Assembly: GCF_900105515.1 (NCBI RefSeq) | Contig: NZ_FNSY01000001.1 | Coordinates: 1,984,001-2,048,000, forward strand | Reading direction: 5' to 3' | Origin: Streptomyces sp. 2131.1 | GTDB lineage: Bacteria > Actinomycetota > Actinomycetes > Streptomycetales > Streptomycetaceae | DNA: 64,000 nucleotides | Shown here: positions 1 through 7,767 of the stretch, one piece after another | Position numbering within the stretch: the first letter of the stretch is position 1 | Layout of the letters: each line of letters opens with the position of its first letter | The notes under the pieces: generated by a model | Told to the model about the DNA's origin: nothing | The model's input: the letters and a program-made list of their open reading frames with translations, nothing else | The model's database searches: none | Program-made: the position numbers and the translations under genes

Positions 1-808
1 GGAAGGAGCCGAGCGCCATCAGGGTGGTGGTGACGGGCGCTCCGGTCAGCTCGGCCAGCACCTTGAGTTCGGCGGTGGCCCCGGCCTTGATGACGCCGCC
101 GCCGACGTAGAGCACCGGGCGCTTGGCCTGGGTGATGAGCTTGGCGGCCTCGCGGATCTGCTTGGCGTGCGGCTTGGTCACCGGGCGGTAGCCGGGCAGG
201 TCCATGACCGGCGGCCAGCTGAAGGTGGTCTTCGCCTGGAGCGCGTCCTTGGCGATGTCGACCAGGACCGGGCCGGGGCGGCCGGTGGAGGCGATGTGGA
301 ACGCCTCGGCGATCGTGTGGGCGATGTCCTCGGCGCGGGTGACCAGGAAGTTGTGCTTCGTGATCGGCATGGTGATGCCGCAGATGTCGGCTTCCTGGAA
401 GGCGTCCGTACCGATGGCGCCGGAGGCCACCTGGCCGGTGATCGCGACCATCGGCACGGAGTCCATGGCCGCGTCGGCGATCGGGGTGACGAGGTTGGTG
501 GCACCGGGACCCGAGGTGACCATGCAGACGCCGACCTTGCCCGTGGCCTGCGCGTAACCGGTGGCCGCGTGGCCCGCGCCCTGCTCGTGCCGGACCAGGA
601 TGTGGCGGACCCGGGTGGAGTCCATCAGCGGGTCGTAGGCCGGGAGAATGCAGCCGCCGGGGAGGCCGAATACCGTGTCGGCCCCGACTTCCTCGAGAGA
701 ACGAATGAGGGACTGCGCGCCCGTGAGGTGCTCAACGGAGGCGGCGGGCGATCCGCCGTTACGGGCCCGCGGCTGGGGATGGTGGGCCCCGGTGGCCTGC
801 TCGGTCAT
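1..808 (-). CDS. ilvB: Acetolactate synthase large subunit (3' end outside window)
   Basis: Catalyses the first common step of branched-chain amino acid synthesis, condensing pyruvate with pyruvate or 2-oxobutyrate using ThDP and FAD. The visible N-terminal ~269 residues contain the ThDP-domain pattern [16 protein letters not shown] with the catalytic Glu, then [15 protein letters not shown] and [11 protein letters not shown], all typical of IlvB. The C-terminal half lies beyond base 1. The start is ATG at 808; an in-frame ATG two codons upstream (814) is also possible. The gene sits behind an attenuator and leader peptide (877-996), so amino-acid-dependent transcriptional control is expected. 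ilvN and ilvC probably follow outside the window (inferred from family context). Confidence 0.95.
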   Translation of the reverse strand, partial: MTEQATGAHHPQPRARNGGSPAASVEHLTGAQSLIRSLEEVGADTVFGLPGGCILPAYDPLMDSTRVRHILVRHEQGAGHAATGYAQATGKVGVCMVTSGPGATNLVTPIADAAMDSVPMVAITGQVASGAIGTDAFQEADICGITMPITKHNFLVTRAEDIAHTIAEAFHIASTGRPGPVLVDIAKDALQAKTTFSWPPVMDLPGYRPVTKPHAKQIREAAKLITQAKRPVLYVGGGVIKAGATAELKVLAELTGAPVTTTLMALGSF

Positions 809-876
809 CGGCATTCTCTTCTCGAAGCTGAGGTTTTTGCGAGTGTTTTACGACGTTTTGCCTGGTCCGGTGCAAC

Positions 877-910
877 AAAAAACCCCTCGTGCCGTGAGGC
901 AAGCGAGGGG
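877..910 (-). terminator. Intrinsic terminator / attenuator of the ilvB leader
   Basis: On the minus strand a CCCCTCG...CGAGGGG stem (883-889 with 904-910) with an inner TGCC/GGCA stem is followed directly by six T residues (882-877). It lies between the leader peptide stop (955) and the ilvB start (808). This is the expected layout for ribosome-mediated attenuation. It is one of the few hairpins in the window with a real U-tract. Confidence 0.85.
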
Positions 911-954
911 AGCGCGCCGGTGCGGTCCGCAGAGTGTCATGGAGTGACCCTGCT

Positions 955-996
955 TCAGCCGACGCGCTTTCCAAGTACGAGAATTCGGGTGCGCAT
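955..996 (-). CDS. ilv leader peptide (13 aa)
   Basis: The ORF reads MRTRILVLGKRVG. It has a consecutive Ile-Leu-Val-Leu run and a later Val, the regulated amino acids of the ilv pathway. A GGAGAGAGG Shine-Dalgarno lies nine bases before the ATG, and the stop is about 45 nt before the terminator hairpin. Stalling of the leading ribosome at the Ile/Leu/Val codons would favour an alternative RNA fold and read-through into ilvB. Leader-peptide attenuation of ilvB is known in actinobacteria; the reading here comes directly from the sequence. Confidence 0.85.
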   Translation of the reverse strand: MRTRILVLGKRVG

Positions 997-1029
997 GGCA
1001 TTGACCCTCTCTCCGACGCACGCGGGGTG

Positions 1030-4000
1030 TCAAGTGGGTGGGACGGGTGTCTCACCATGTGAACCCGTCAGCGACGGGATCGAGCCGCCCGCCAGGACGG
1101 GCTGTGCGGGCACCCCGCCGGGCACCGGAAACGTACCGCGGGCCAGGGCGCGGCGCAGGCGGTATTCGTCGAGAGGTCCGGAAAAGGCCGCGCCCTGGCC
1201 GTGCGTACACCCCATGGCGCGCAGGGCGAGGACCTGTTCCGGGACGTCGACGCCGTCCGCCACGGACTGCATGCCGAGGTCGCAGGCGATCCGCAGCAGC
1301 CCGCTGGTGATCTTGTGCAGCCGGGCCGACTCCACGACGCCCTCCACCAGGCCCCGGTCCAGCTTGAGCACGTCGATGGGGAGCCGGCGCAGGGCGTTGA
1401 TCGCCGCATACCCGCTGCCGAAGCCGTCGAGGGCGATCCGCACCCCGAGGCGGCGCAGGGCGGCCAGGCGCTGTTCCAGCTCCTCGAAGGAGACCCGGGG
1501 ATCGCTGTCCGCGACCTCGATCATCAGCGCCCCCGACGGCAGCCCGTACCGCGTGAGCAGCGCCTCGACGGAGCCGGCCGGGAAGCCCCGGTCGAGCAGC
1601 CTGCGGGCCGGGAGGCGGACCGCCACCGGGACGGGGTGGCCGGACCCGGCCCGGTCGGCGGCCTGCTCGACGGCCTCCTCCAGGAGCCAGCGGCCGAGCT
1701 CGGCGGTGCGGTCGCTGTCCTCGGCGATCCGGAGGAACTCGGCGGGCGTGAAGAGGATGCCCTGGGCGGATCGCCAGCGGGCCTGGGCGGCGACGGCCGC
1801 GACCGTGCCGGTGGCCAGGTGGACGACGGGCTGGTGGAGCAGCGTGAACTCGCCGTCGCGCAGGGCGCCGCGCAGCCGGGTCGCCAGCTCGGAGCGGCGC
1901 ACCACGTCGGCCTGCATCTGGGGGGCGTACAGCTCGACGCGGTTCTTGCCGCCGGCCTTGGCGCGGTACATCGCGAGGTCCGCGTTGCGCATGAGGTCGT
2001 TGGGGCTGATGCCGGGTTCGGCGAAGGCGACGCCGATGGAGGCCGTGACGCGCACCTCGCCGGCGCCGATGCGGTACGGCTCGGAGAGCGTGAGGCGAAG
2101 CCGGTCGGCGATCTCGTGGACCTGGCACTCGCGGGCGTCCTGCTCGCGACCCGCGTCGCCGACGATGAGGGCGGCGAACTCGTCGCCCCCGAGGCGGGCG
2201 GCGGTGTCCCCGGCCCGGACGGACTCCTGGAGGCGGCGGGCGGCCTGGACGAGGAGCTCGTCGCCCGCCTGGTGGCCGAGCCGGTCGTTGGCCGCCTTGA
2301 AGCCGTCCAGGTCGATGAAGAGAACGGCGGTGCCGGCGTCCCCGGCCCGGCGGCCGCCGAGGGCCTGGCGGACCCGGGAGGTGAACAGGGCCCGGTTGGG
2401 CAGGTCGGTGAGCGGGTCGTGCTCGGCGTTGTGCTGCAACTGGGCCTGGAGGCGGACCCGTTCGGTGACGTCCCGGCTGTTGAGGATCAGGCCGCCCTGG
2501 TGGCGGTTGACGGTGGACTCGACGTTGAGCCAGTCGCCGGTGCCGGAGCGGAAGCGGCACTCGATGCGGGTGGCGGGCTCCTCGCCGGGCGGCGCTGCCA
2601 GGAAGCGGCGCACCTCGTGGACGACGCGGCCGAGGTCGTCGGGGTGGATGATCGAGGACAGCTCGGCGCCGACCAGCTCGTCCGCGTCGCGCCCGTAGAC
2701 ACCGGCGGCGGCGGGGCTGACGTAGCGCAGGACGCCGCTGGGGGCGGCGATCATGATGACGTCGCTGGAGCCCTGCACCAGGGACCGGAAGTGGTTCTCC
2801 TTCTGGGCCAGTTCCTGGGTGAGGGCGATGTTGTCGACGAGCATGATGCCCTGCCGGACGACGAGCGCGAGCACCACCGTGCACCCGGTGAAGACGACGA
2901 CGCGGTCCACGCGGCGGCCCTCGATGACGTTGTACAGGATGCCCAGGGTGCAGACGGCGGCGGCGAGATACGGCGTCAGCGCGGCCAGTGAGCCGGCGAT
3001 GGGGCGGCTGGTGGGGCGCGGGGCGTCCCGGTCGGCGTCCGCGACAGCGTTGTCCGCGTCCCGGGCGGCGCCCCAGGGGGCGTAAGCCAGGAGCAGCGAG
3101 CCGGCGAACCAGCCGGCGTCGAGCAACTGCCCGGAGTGGTAGGTCTGGCGCAGCAACGGCGAGGTGAACAGGGCGTCGCACAGGACGGTGAGGGCGAGCG
3201 CGGCGATGGCGGTGTTCACCGCGGCCCGGTTGACGCTGGAGCGCCGGAAGTGCAGTGCGAGGACCATCGAGACGAGCACGATGTCCAGCAGGGGGTAGGC
3301 CAGCGAGAGGGCCGCGCGAGCCACGCTGCCGCCCTCGGCGTCCGCCACGTGCGCGGTGTGGGCGAGGGCGAGGCTCCAGGACAGGGTGAGGAGCGAGCCG
3401 CCGATCAGCCAGGCGTCCAGGGCGAGGCAGACCCAGCCGGCGCGTGTGACGGGCCTCTTGGCGAGGACGAGGAGCCCGACGATGGCGGGCGGCGCGAAGC
3501 AGAGGAAGAAGAGGTCGGCGAGTGAGGGGCTCGGGACCTGGACGGCTCGCACGCACTCGTACCACCCCCAGACGGCGTTGCCGCACGAGGCCATCAGCGA
3601 GGAGAGCGCGAACAGCAGCCAGGCCGGCCGGAAGCGGATGTCGGCGGCGCGGGCGAAGAGGAAGCAGGAGACGGCGGCGGCGAGGGCGGCGGCGCTGAGG
3701 CCGAAGTCCCCCATGAACAGGGCGACCTGGGCCGATCCCCAGCCGGTGGCCGCACCCACCGCGTATCCCCCGCAGACGAGGCCGAGGGTGAGCTGCGGGA
3801 GCAGCGCGGAGGCGCGGCCCGTCCCGGACTCCCGGGCGAGGAGCGCTCCGCGGGTGCTCACCGGGGCGCTCACCGCGGCCCTCCCGCGGTCCCCGGCCGC
3901 CGGCGGCGCCGGATCACCGCACCCTCCGCCGGCCGCCGTTCGCCCTGCCGTGCCCGGTCGTTCGCCCATCGGCCGTCCATCGCCCGTCGCCCCCTCGCGT

Positions 4001-4041
4001 GTGGCTGGCTCCCCGGCGCCGTCCCTGCCACGGCGCAGCAC
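1030..4041 (-). CDS. Membrane PAS-GGDEF-EAL c-di-GMP signalling protein (degenerate EAL)
   Basis: A 1003-aa protein with an Ala/Gly-rich N terminus, a multi-helix membrane sensor region (about residues 80-390), a PAS domain (~440-560), GGDEF (~570-735) and an EAL-like domain to the C terminus. The cyclase motif RLGGDEF is intact and an RAGD I-site stands exactly five residues upstream, so product-inhibited diguanylate cyclase activity is plausible. The EAL signature is lost (AVAAQARW in place of xEALxRW) and DDFGTGYS has become DGFGSGYA, so phosphodiesterase activity is unlikely. The start is uncertain: GTG at 4041 is the longest, and an in-frame ATG lies at 3969. The stop is ~34 nt before the ilv leader peptide. 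Confidence 0.88.
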   Translation of the reverse strand: MLRRGRDGAGEPATREGATGDGRPMGERPGTAGRTAAGGGCGDPAPPAAGDRGRAAVSAPVSTRGALLARESGTGRASALLPQLTLGLVCGGYAVGAATGWGSAQVALFMGDFGLSAAALAAAVSCFLFARAADIRFRPAWLLFALSSLMASCGNAVWGWYECVRAVQVPSPSLADLFFLCFAPPAIVGLLVLAKRPVTRAGWVCLALDAWLIGGSLLTLSWSLALAHTAHVADAEGGSVARAALSLAYPLLDIVLVSMVLALHFRRSSVNRAAVNTAIAALALTVLCDALFTSPLLRQTYHSGQLLDAGWFAGSLLLAYAPWGAARDADNAVADADRDAPRPTSRPIAGSLAALTPYLAAAVCTLGILYNVIEGRRVDRVVVFTGCTVVLALVVRQGIMLVDNIALTQELAQKENHFRSLVQGSSDVIMIAAPSGVLRYVSPAAAGVYGRDADELVGAELSSIIHPDDLGRVVHEVRRFLAAPPGEEPATRIECRFRSGTGDWLNVESTVNRHQGGLILNSRDVTERVRLQAQLQHNAEHDPLTDLPNRALFTSRVRQALGGRRAGDAGTAVLFIDLDGFKAANDRLGHQAGDELLVQAARRLQESVRAGDTAARLGGDEFAALIVGDAGREQDARECQVHEIADRLRLTLSEPYRIGAGEVRVTASIGVAFAEPGISPNDLMRNADLAMYRAKAGGKNRVELYAPQMQADVVRRSELATRLRGALRDGEFTLLHQPVVHLATGTVAAVAAQARWRSAQGILFTPAEFLRIAEDSDRTAELGRWLLEEAVEQAADRAGSGHPVPVAVRLPARRLLDRGFPAGSVEALLTRYGLPSGALMIEVADSDPRVSFEELEQRLAALRRLGVRIALDGFGSGYAAINALRRLPIDVLKLDRGLVEGVVESARLHKITSGLLRIACDLGMQSVADGVDVPEQVLALRAMGCTHGQGAAFSGPLDEYRLRRALARGTFPVPGGVPAQPVLAGGSIPSLTGSHGETPVPPT

Positions 4042-4154
4042 CCCTTTCGGGACGATACACCAGACTCGTCACTCAGGGACATAGTTCCTCTACTCTCCGT
4101 GACGACCTGGGACGTTGTGGCCACAGAGGGGAGCCGGACGTGGCCGGTGCGTGG

Positions 4155-5117
4155 TCAGCCGGTGGTGCGTACGACGTTCTCCAGCGGCTGCCCCGCGGCG
4201 AAGCGGGTGAGCTGTCCGGCGATCAGCCGCCGGGCGCGCGGCAGGAACGCGGAGGTGCTGCCGCCCACGTGCGGGGTGATGAGGACGTTCGGAGCATGCC
4301 AGAGGGGGTGGCCGGACGGCAGCGGTTCGGGGTCGGTGACGTCGAGGGCGGCGCGCAGTCGGCCGGACTCGAGTTCGGAGAGCAGGGCCCCGGTGTCGAC
4401 GACCGGGCCGCGCGCGACGTTGACCAGGAGTGCCCCGTCCCGCATCGCCGCGAGGAAGTCCGCGCCCGCCAGCCCCTGTGTGGAGGGGTTCAACGGGGTG
4501 GACAGGATGACCACATCGGCCTCGGGCAGCAGGGCGGGCAGGTCGTCGAGCGTGTGTACGGGGCCGCGTGCGGTTGTCCGCGCGGAGCGCGCGACGCGTG
4601 CGACCCGCGCGCACTCGAACGGCGCGAGCCGGTCCTCGATGGCCGAGCCGATCGACCCGTAGCCCACGATCAGCACGGACTTGTCGGCGAGCGCCGGGTA
4701 GAAGCCGGACCGCCACTCCTCCTCGTCCTGGCCGTGCACGAAGCCGGGGAACCCGCGCAGCGAGGCCAGGATCAGCGCGAGGGTCAGCTCGGCGGTGGAC
4801 GCCTCATGGACGCCCTTGGCGTTGCACACCCGTACCCCGGCGGGCAGTCCCGCGAGGCCGGGTTCGACGTGGTCCGTGCCCGCCGACAGCGTCTGCACGA
4901 CCTGGACCCGGCTCATCTCCCCGAGCGGCCGGACCGCGATCTCCATGCCCTTCATGTAGGGGACGACGTAGTAGGCGCAATCGGCCGGGTCGGCCGGGAA
5001 GTCCTCGGCACCGTCCCAGAAGTGGTATGTCAGCCCCTCGGGGAGCCCGTCGATCTCCTCGGCGGGGAGCGGCAGCCAGACCTCGGGGGCGGGGGCGGAA
5101 TGCGTGGTGGAAGTCAT
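4155..5117 (-). CDS. D-isomer-specific 2-hydroxyacid dehydrogenase
   Basis: A 320-aa NAD(P)-dependent oxidoreductase of the D-2-hydroxyacid dehydrogenase family. It has an N-terminal catalytic lobe, then the Rossmann motif VLIVGYGSIGSAIEDRL, the Arg segment LVNVARGPVVDTGAL, the Asp/Glu segment ALDVTDPEPLPSGHPLW and the catalytic His in NVLITPHVGGST. The substrate cannot be read from sequence. The ATG at 5117 gives MTSTTHSAP with no clear ribosome site, so the message may be leaderless. It is divergent from the aldo/keto reductase at 5409, and the intervening 291 bp is filled by an inverted-repeat element. Confidence 0.9.
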   Translation of the reverse strand: MTSTTHSAPAPEVWLPLPAEEIDGLPEGLTYHFWDGAEDFPADPADCAYYVVPYMKGMEIAVRPLGEMSRVQVVQTLSAGTDHVEPGLAGLPAGVRVCNAKGVHEASTAELTLALILASLRGFPGFVHGQDEEEWRSGFYPALADKSVLIVGYGSIGSAIEDRLAPFECARVARVARSARTTARGPVHTLDDLPALLPEADVVILSTPLNPSTQGLAGADFLAAMRDGALLVNVARGPVVDTGALLSELESGRLRAALDVTDPEPLPSGHPLWHAPNVLITPHVGGSTSAFLPRARRLIAGQLTRFAAGQPLENVVRTTG

Positions 5118-5175
5118 GGTCAGGAGGCTATGCGAAGCCCGCCGGGGCGCAGAGGTTAGGTTGTTGGGCGGTGCG

Positions 5176-5391
5176 AGGCCGTGTCCGTGCGGTCCCGTCG
5201 TACGCCCGAAGGCCGTGGCCCGCGGCGTCTGGTGCATCCCCGAGTTCTCGGCTTCGCTCGAACAGGGGAGACCCCACTTCTCAGCGTGCCGGCCGCGATC
5301 CCCCGCACTGGACGTACTCGGGATCTCGGCCGGTGCGGCGAGAGTGCGTGCCAGGCGTCGCGGGCCAGACGGGAGTGCACGGACACGGCCT
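5176..5391. repeat. Inverted-repeat-bounded intergenic element A (216 bp)
   Basis: Bounded by perfect 15-nt arms at 5176-5190 (AGGCCGTGTCCGTGC) and 5377-5391, with partial pairing continuing inward (TCCCGTC/GACGGGA). A 34-nt internal segment (5243-5276) matches element C with one mismatch, and a 19-nt segment (5344-5362) is identical to element B. No transposase or plausible ORF is present. The right arm ends about 17 nt before the TTG start at 5409, so it could affect that gene's translation. Confidence 0.8.
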
Positions 5392-5408
5392 AGGGAGGGG
5401 TTCGGGAG

Positions 5409-6401
5409 TTGGAGCGCAGGAGTCTCGGTGCGGCGGCGCTCGCCGTGGGCGCGGTCGGTCTCGGCTGCATGCCGATGAGCTGGGCGTACAGCGCCTCCCG
5501 GCAGCGGGGCGACCGCGCGCTGCGGGCGGTGCACGCGGCGCTGGACGCGGGGGTCGATCTGCTCGACACCGCTGACATGTATGGGCCGTTCACCAACGAG
5601 CTGCTGGTGGGGCGCGCGCTGAAGGGGCGCCGGGCGCAGGCGTTCGTGTCCACCAAGTGCGGGCTGCTGGTGGGTGATCAGCACATCGTGGCCAACGGCA
5701 GGCCCGGTTATGTGCGGCGGGCCTGCGACGCCTCGCTGCGGCGGCTGCGGACCGATGTGATCGACCTGTACCAGCTGCACCGCGCCGACCCCGAGGTGCC
5801 CGTCGAGGAGACGTGGGGCGCGATGGCGGAGCTGGTCGGCGCGGGCAAGGTGCGGGCGCTGGGGCTGTGCGCGGTCGGTGCGCGGGCGTCGCGGCGGCCT
5901 GGTGCGCGGATGCATGACGGAACGATCCGGCAGCTGGAGCGCGTGCAGCAGGTCTTCCCGGTCAGCGCCGTCCAGGCCGAGCTGTCGGTGTGGTCGCCGC
6001 AGGCGCTGGAGTCGCTGCTGCCGTGGTGCGCGGACCGGGGCATCGGCTTCCTGGCCGCGATGCCGCTGGGCAACGGCTTCCTGACGGGCACGCTGACGCC
6101 GGGCCAGGGGTTCGAGCCGGAGGATCTGCGGGCCAGGCATCCCCGGTTCACGGCCGAGATGATGGCGGCGAACCAGCCGCTGGTGGTGGGGCTGCGCCGG
6201 GTCGCCGAGCGGCACGGGGCGACGCCCGCGCAGGTGGCCCTGGCCTGGGTGCTGCACCAGGGGCCGCAGGTGGTGCCGGTGCCGGGCACCAAGCGGGAGG
6301 ACTGGGCCGTGGAGAACGCGGCAGCGGCCGGTCTCACCCTGACGGAACGGGACCTGGCCGAGATCGACCGGCTGCCGGCGGCGCGCGAGTCCTGGGACTA
6401 G
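5409..6401 (+). CDS. Aldo/keto reductase
   Basis: A 330-aa TIM-barrel NADPH-dependent reductase. The AKR tetrad is visible: Asp53 and Tyr58 (LDTADMYGP), Lys83 (VSTKCGLL) and His124 (DLYQLHRADP). The C-terminal cofactor pattern VPVPGTKREDWAVENAAA is present. TTG start preceded by a purine-rich AGGGAGGGG. It is in the YakC/AKR13-like size class; substrate unknown. It is transcribed divergently from the 2-hydroxyacid dehydrogenase, across element A. Confidence 0.93.
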   Translation: MERRSLGAAALAVGAVGLGCMPMSWAYSASRQRGDRALRAVHAALDAGVDLLDTADMYGPFTNELLVGRALKGRRAQAFVSTKCGLLVGDQHIVANGRPGYVRRACDASLRRLRTDVIDLYQLHRADPEVPVEETWGAMAELVGAGKVRALGLCAVGARASRRPGARMHDGTIRQLERVQQVFPVSAVQAELSVWSPQALESLLPWCADRGIGFLAAMPLGNGFLTGTLTPGQGFEPEDLRARHPRFTAEMMAANQPLVVGLRRVAERHGATPAQVALAWVLHQGPQVVPVPGTKREDWAVENAAAAGLTLTERDLAEIDRLPAARESWD

Positions 6402-6462
6402 CCGGTCCGGAAAGCGCCCCGGTCTGCGCCCGCTCGGTGTAAGAACAGGGGAAAGGCGGCAG

Positions 6463-7746
6463 TTGAAGGGACAGGGTGCGGTGTTCGGATCAGTGCAGGG
6501 CCCCGAGGGGCGTCAAACGGGGCACGGCCGGGGCGGCCCGGGGGCGCGACGGGGCACGGTGGCCGTGCTGGCGGCCGGCGCCCTGCTGCTGGCCGCGGGG
6601 TGCTCCTCGCAGGGGAGCGCGGAGAGTTCGGCGGGCCGGGGCGCGAGTTCTCCGGCGCACTCCCCCTCCGCCTCGCCCCGGAAGTCCGCCTCCCCGTCGC
6701 CGTCCGTCTCGCGCCCCCCGGCCGACCAGCCGCCGGCCAAGGGCTCGGCGAAGGTGGTGTCGACGCTCACCGACGGGCTGAAGTCGCCCTGGGGCCTGGC
6801 GGCGCTGCCCGGCGGCGACCTCCTGGTGGGCTCCCGGGACAAGGGGACGATCACCCGGATCGACGCGGAGACCGGCAAGAAGAAGCTCCTCGGCACGGTC
6901 CCCGGAGTCGCCCCGGCCGGCGAGGGCGGGCTGCTGGGCCTCGCCGTCTCCCCCGACTTCGGCTCGGACCACCTGGTCTACGCGTACTTCACCACCGCGT
7001 CGGACAACCGCATCGCCCGCATGATCTACGACGAGAACGGCTCGCCCGGCCAGTTGCTGGGGGCCCCCGACACGATCCTGCGGGGCATCCCCAAGGGGCA
7101 GATCCACAACGGCGGCCGGATCGCCTTCGGCCCGGACCACATGCTCTACGCGGGCACGGGCGAGACGGGCGACGACGGCCGCGCCCAGGACAAGGAGTCG
7201 CTCGCGGGCAAGATCCTGCGCATGACGCCCGACGGTGAGCCGCTGCACGGCAACCCGGAGGCCGACTCCGTGGTGTATTCGTACGGGCACCGCAATGTGC
7301 AGGGGCTCGCCTGGGACGCGGAGAAGCGGCTGTGGGCCTCCGAGTTCGGCCAGGACACCTGGGACGAGCTGAACCTGATCGAGCCGGGCGGCAACTACGG
7401 CTGGCCGGACGTCGAGGGAACCGCGCACAAGGAGGGCTTCCGGGACCCGGTGGCCCAGTGGAAGACCTCCGAGGCGTCGCCGAGCGGCGTCGCCTACGTC
7501 AGGGGCTCCATCTGGATGGCCGGCCTGCGGGGCGAACGGCTGTGGCGCATCCCGCTGTCCCGCGAGGACGGGGCGGCGAAGGAGCCGCTGGCGGACCCGC
7601 AGGCCTTCCTGGAGGGCGAGTACGGGCGGCTGCGGACCGTGCTGGCGGCGGGCGGCGACAAGCTCTGGCTCGTCACGAGCGAGACGGACGGCCGGGGAAC
7701 GCCGAAACCGGGCGACGACAGGATCCTGCTGGTGCAGGTGAGGTAA
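6463..7746 (+). CDS. PQQ-dependent sugar dehydrogenase-like lipoprotein
   Basis: A 427-aa exported beta-propeller of the glucose/sorbosone dehydrogenase family. The signal peptide ends in the lipobox LLLAAGC, followed by a Ser/Pro-rich linker. Family motifs are NGGRIAFGPDHMLYAGTG, SYGHRNVQGLAWD and ASEFGQDTWDELNLIEPGGNYGWP, which supply PQQ/Ca-binding residues in characterised members. It would oxidise aldoses or related polyols at the outer face of the membrane. The start is TTG 6463 (GGGGAAAGG upstream) or GTG 6481; both keep the signal peptide. Confidence 0.88.
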   Translation: MKGQGAVFGSVQGPEGRQTGHGRGGPGARRGTVAVLAAGALLLAAGCSSQGSAESSAGRGASSPAHSPSASPRKSASPSPSVSRPPADQPPAKGSAKVVSTLTDGLKSPWGLAALPGGDLLVGSRDKGTITRIDAETGKKKLLGTVPGVAPAGEGGLLGLAVSPDFGSDHLVYAYFTTASDNRIARMIYDENGSPGQLLGAPDTILRGIPKGQIHNGGRIAFGPDHMLYAGTGETGDDGRAQDKESLAGKILRMTPDGEPLHGNPEADSVVYSYGHRNVQGLAWDAEKRLWASEFGQDTWDELNLIEPGGNYGWPDVEGTAHKEGFRDPVAQWKTSEASPSGVAYVRGSIWMAGLRGERLWRIPLSREDGAAKEPLADPQAFLEGEYGRLRTVLAAGGDKLWLVTSETDGRGTPKPGDDRILLVQVR

Positions 7747-7767
7747 CGGCGCCCCGGCGGTCCCGGC

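Noticed and set aside
167..2991. Long plus-strand open frames (for example 167-2698 and 1201-2991)
   Set aside because: They run antisense to ilvB and the GGDEF protein, have low-complexity Arg/Gly/Val composition and no domains; high GC makes such frames common.
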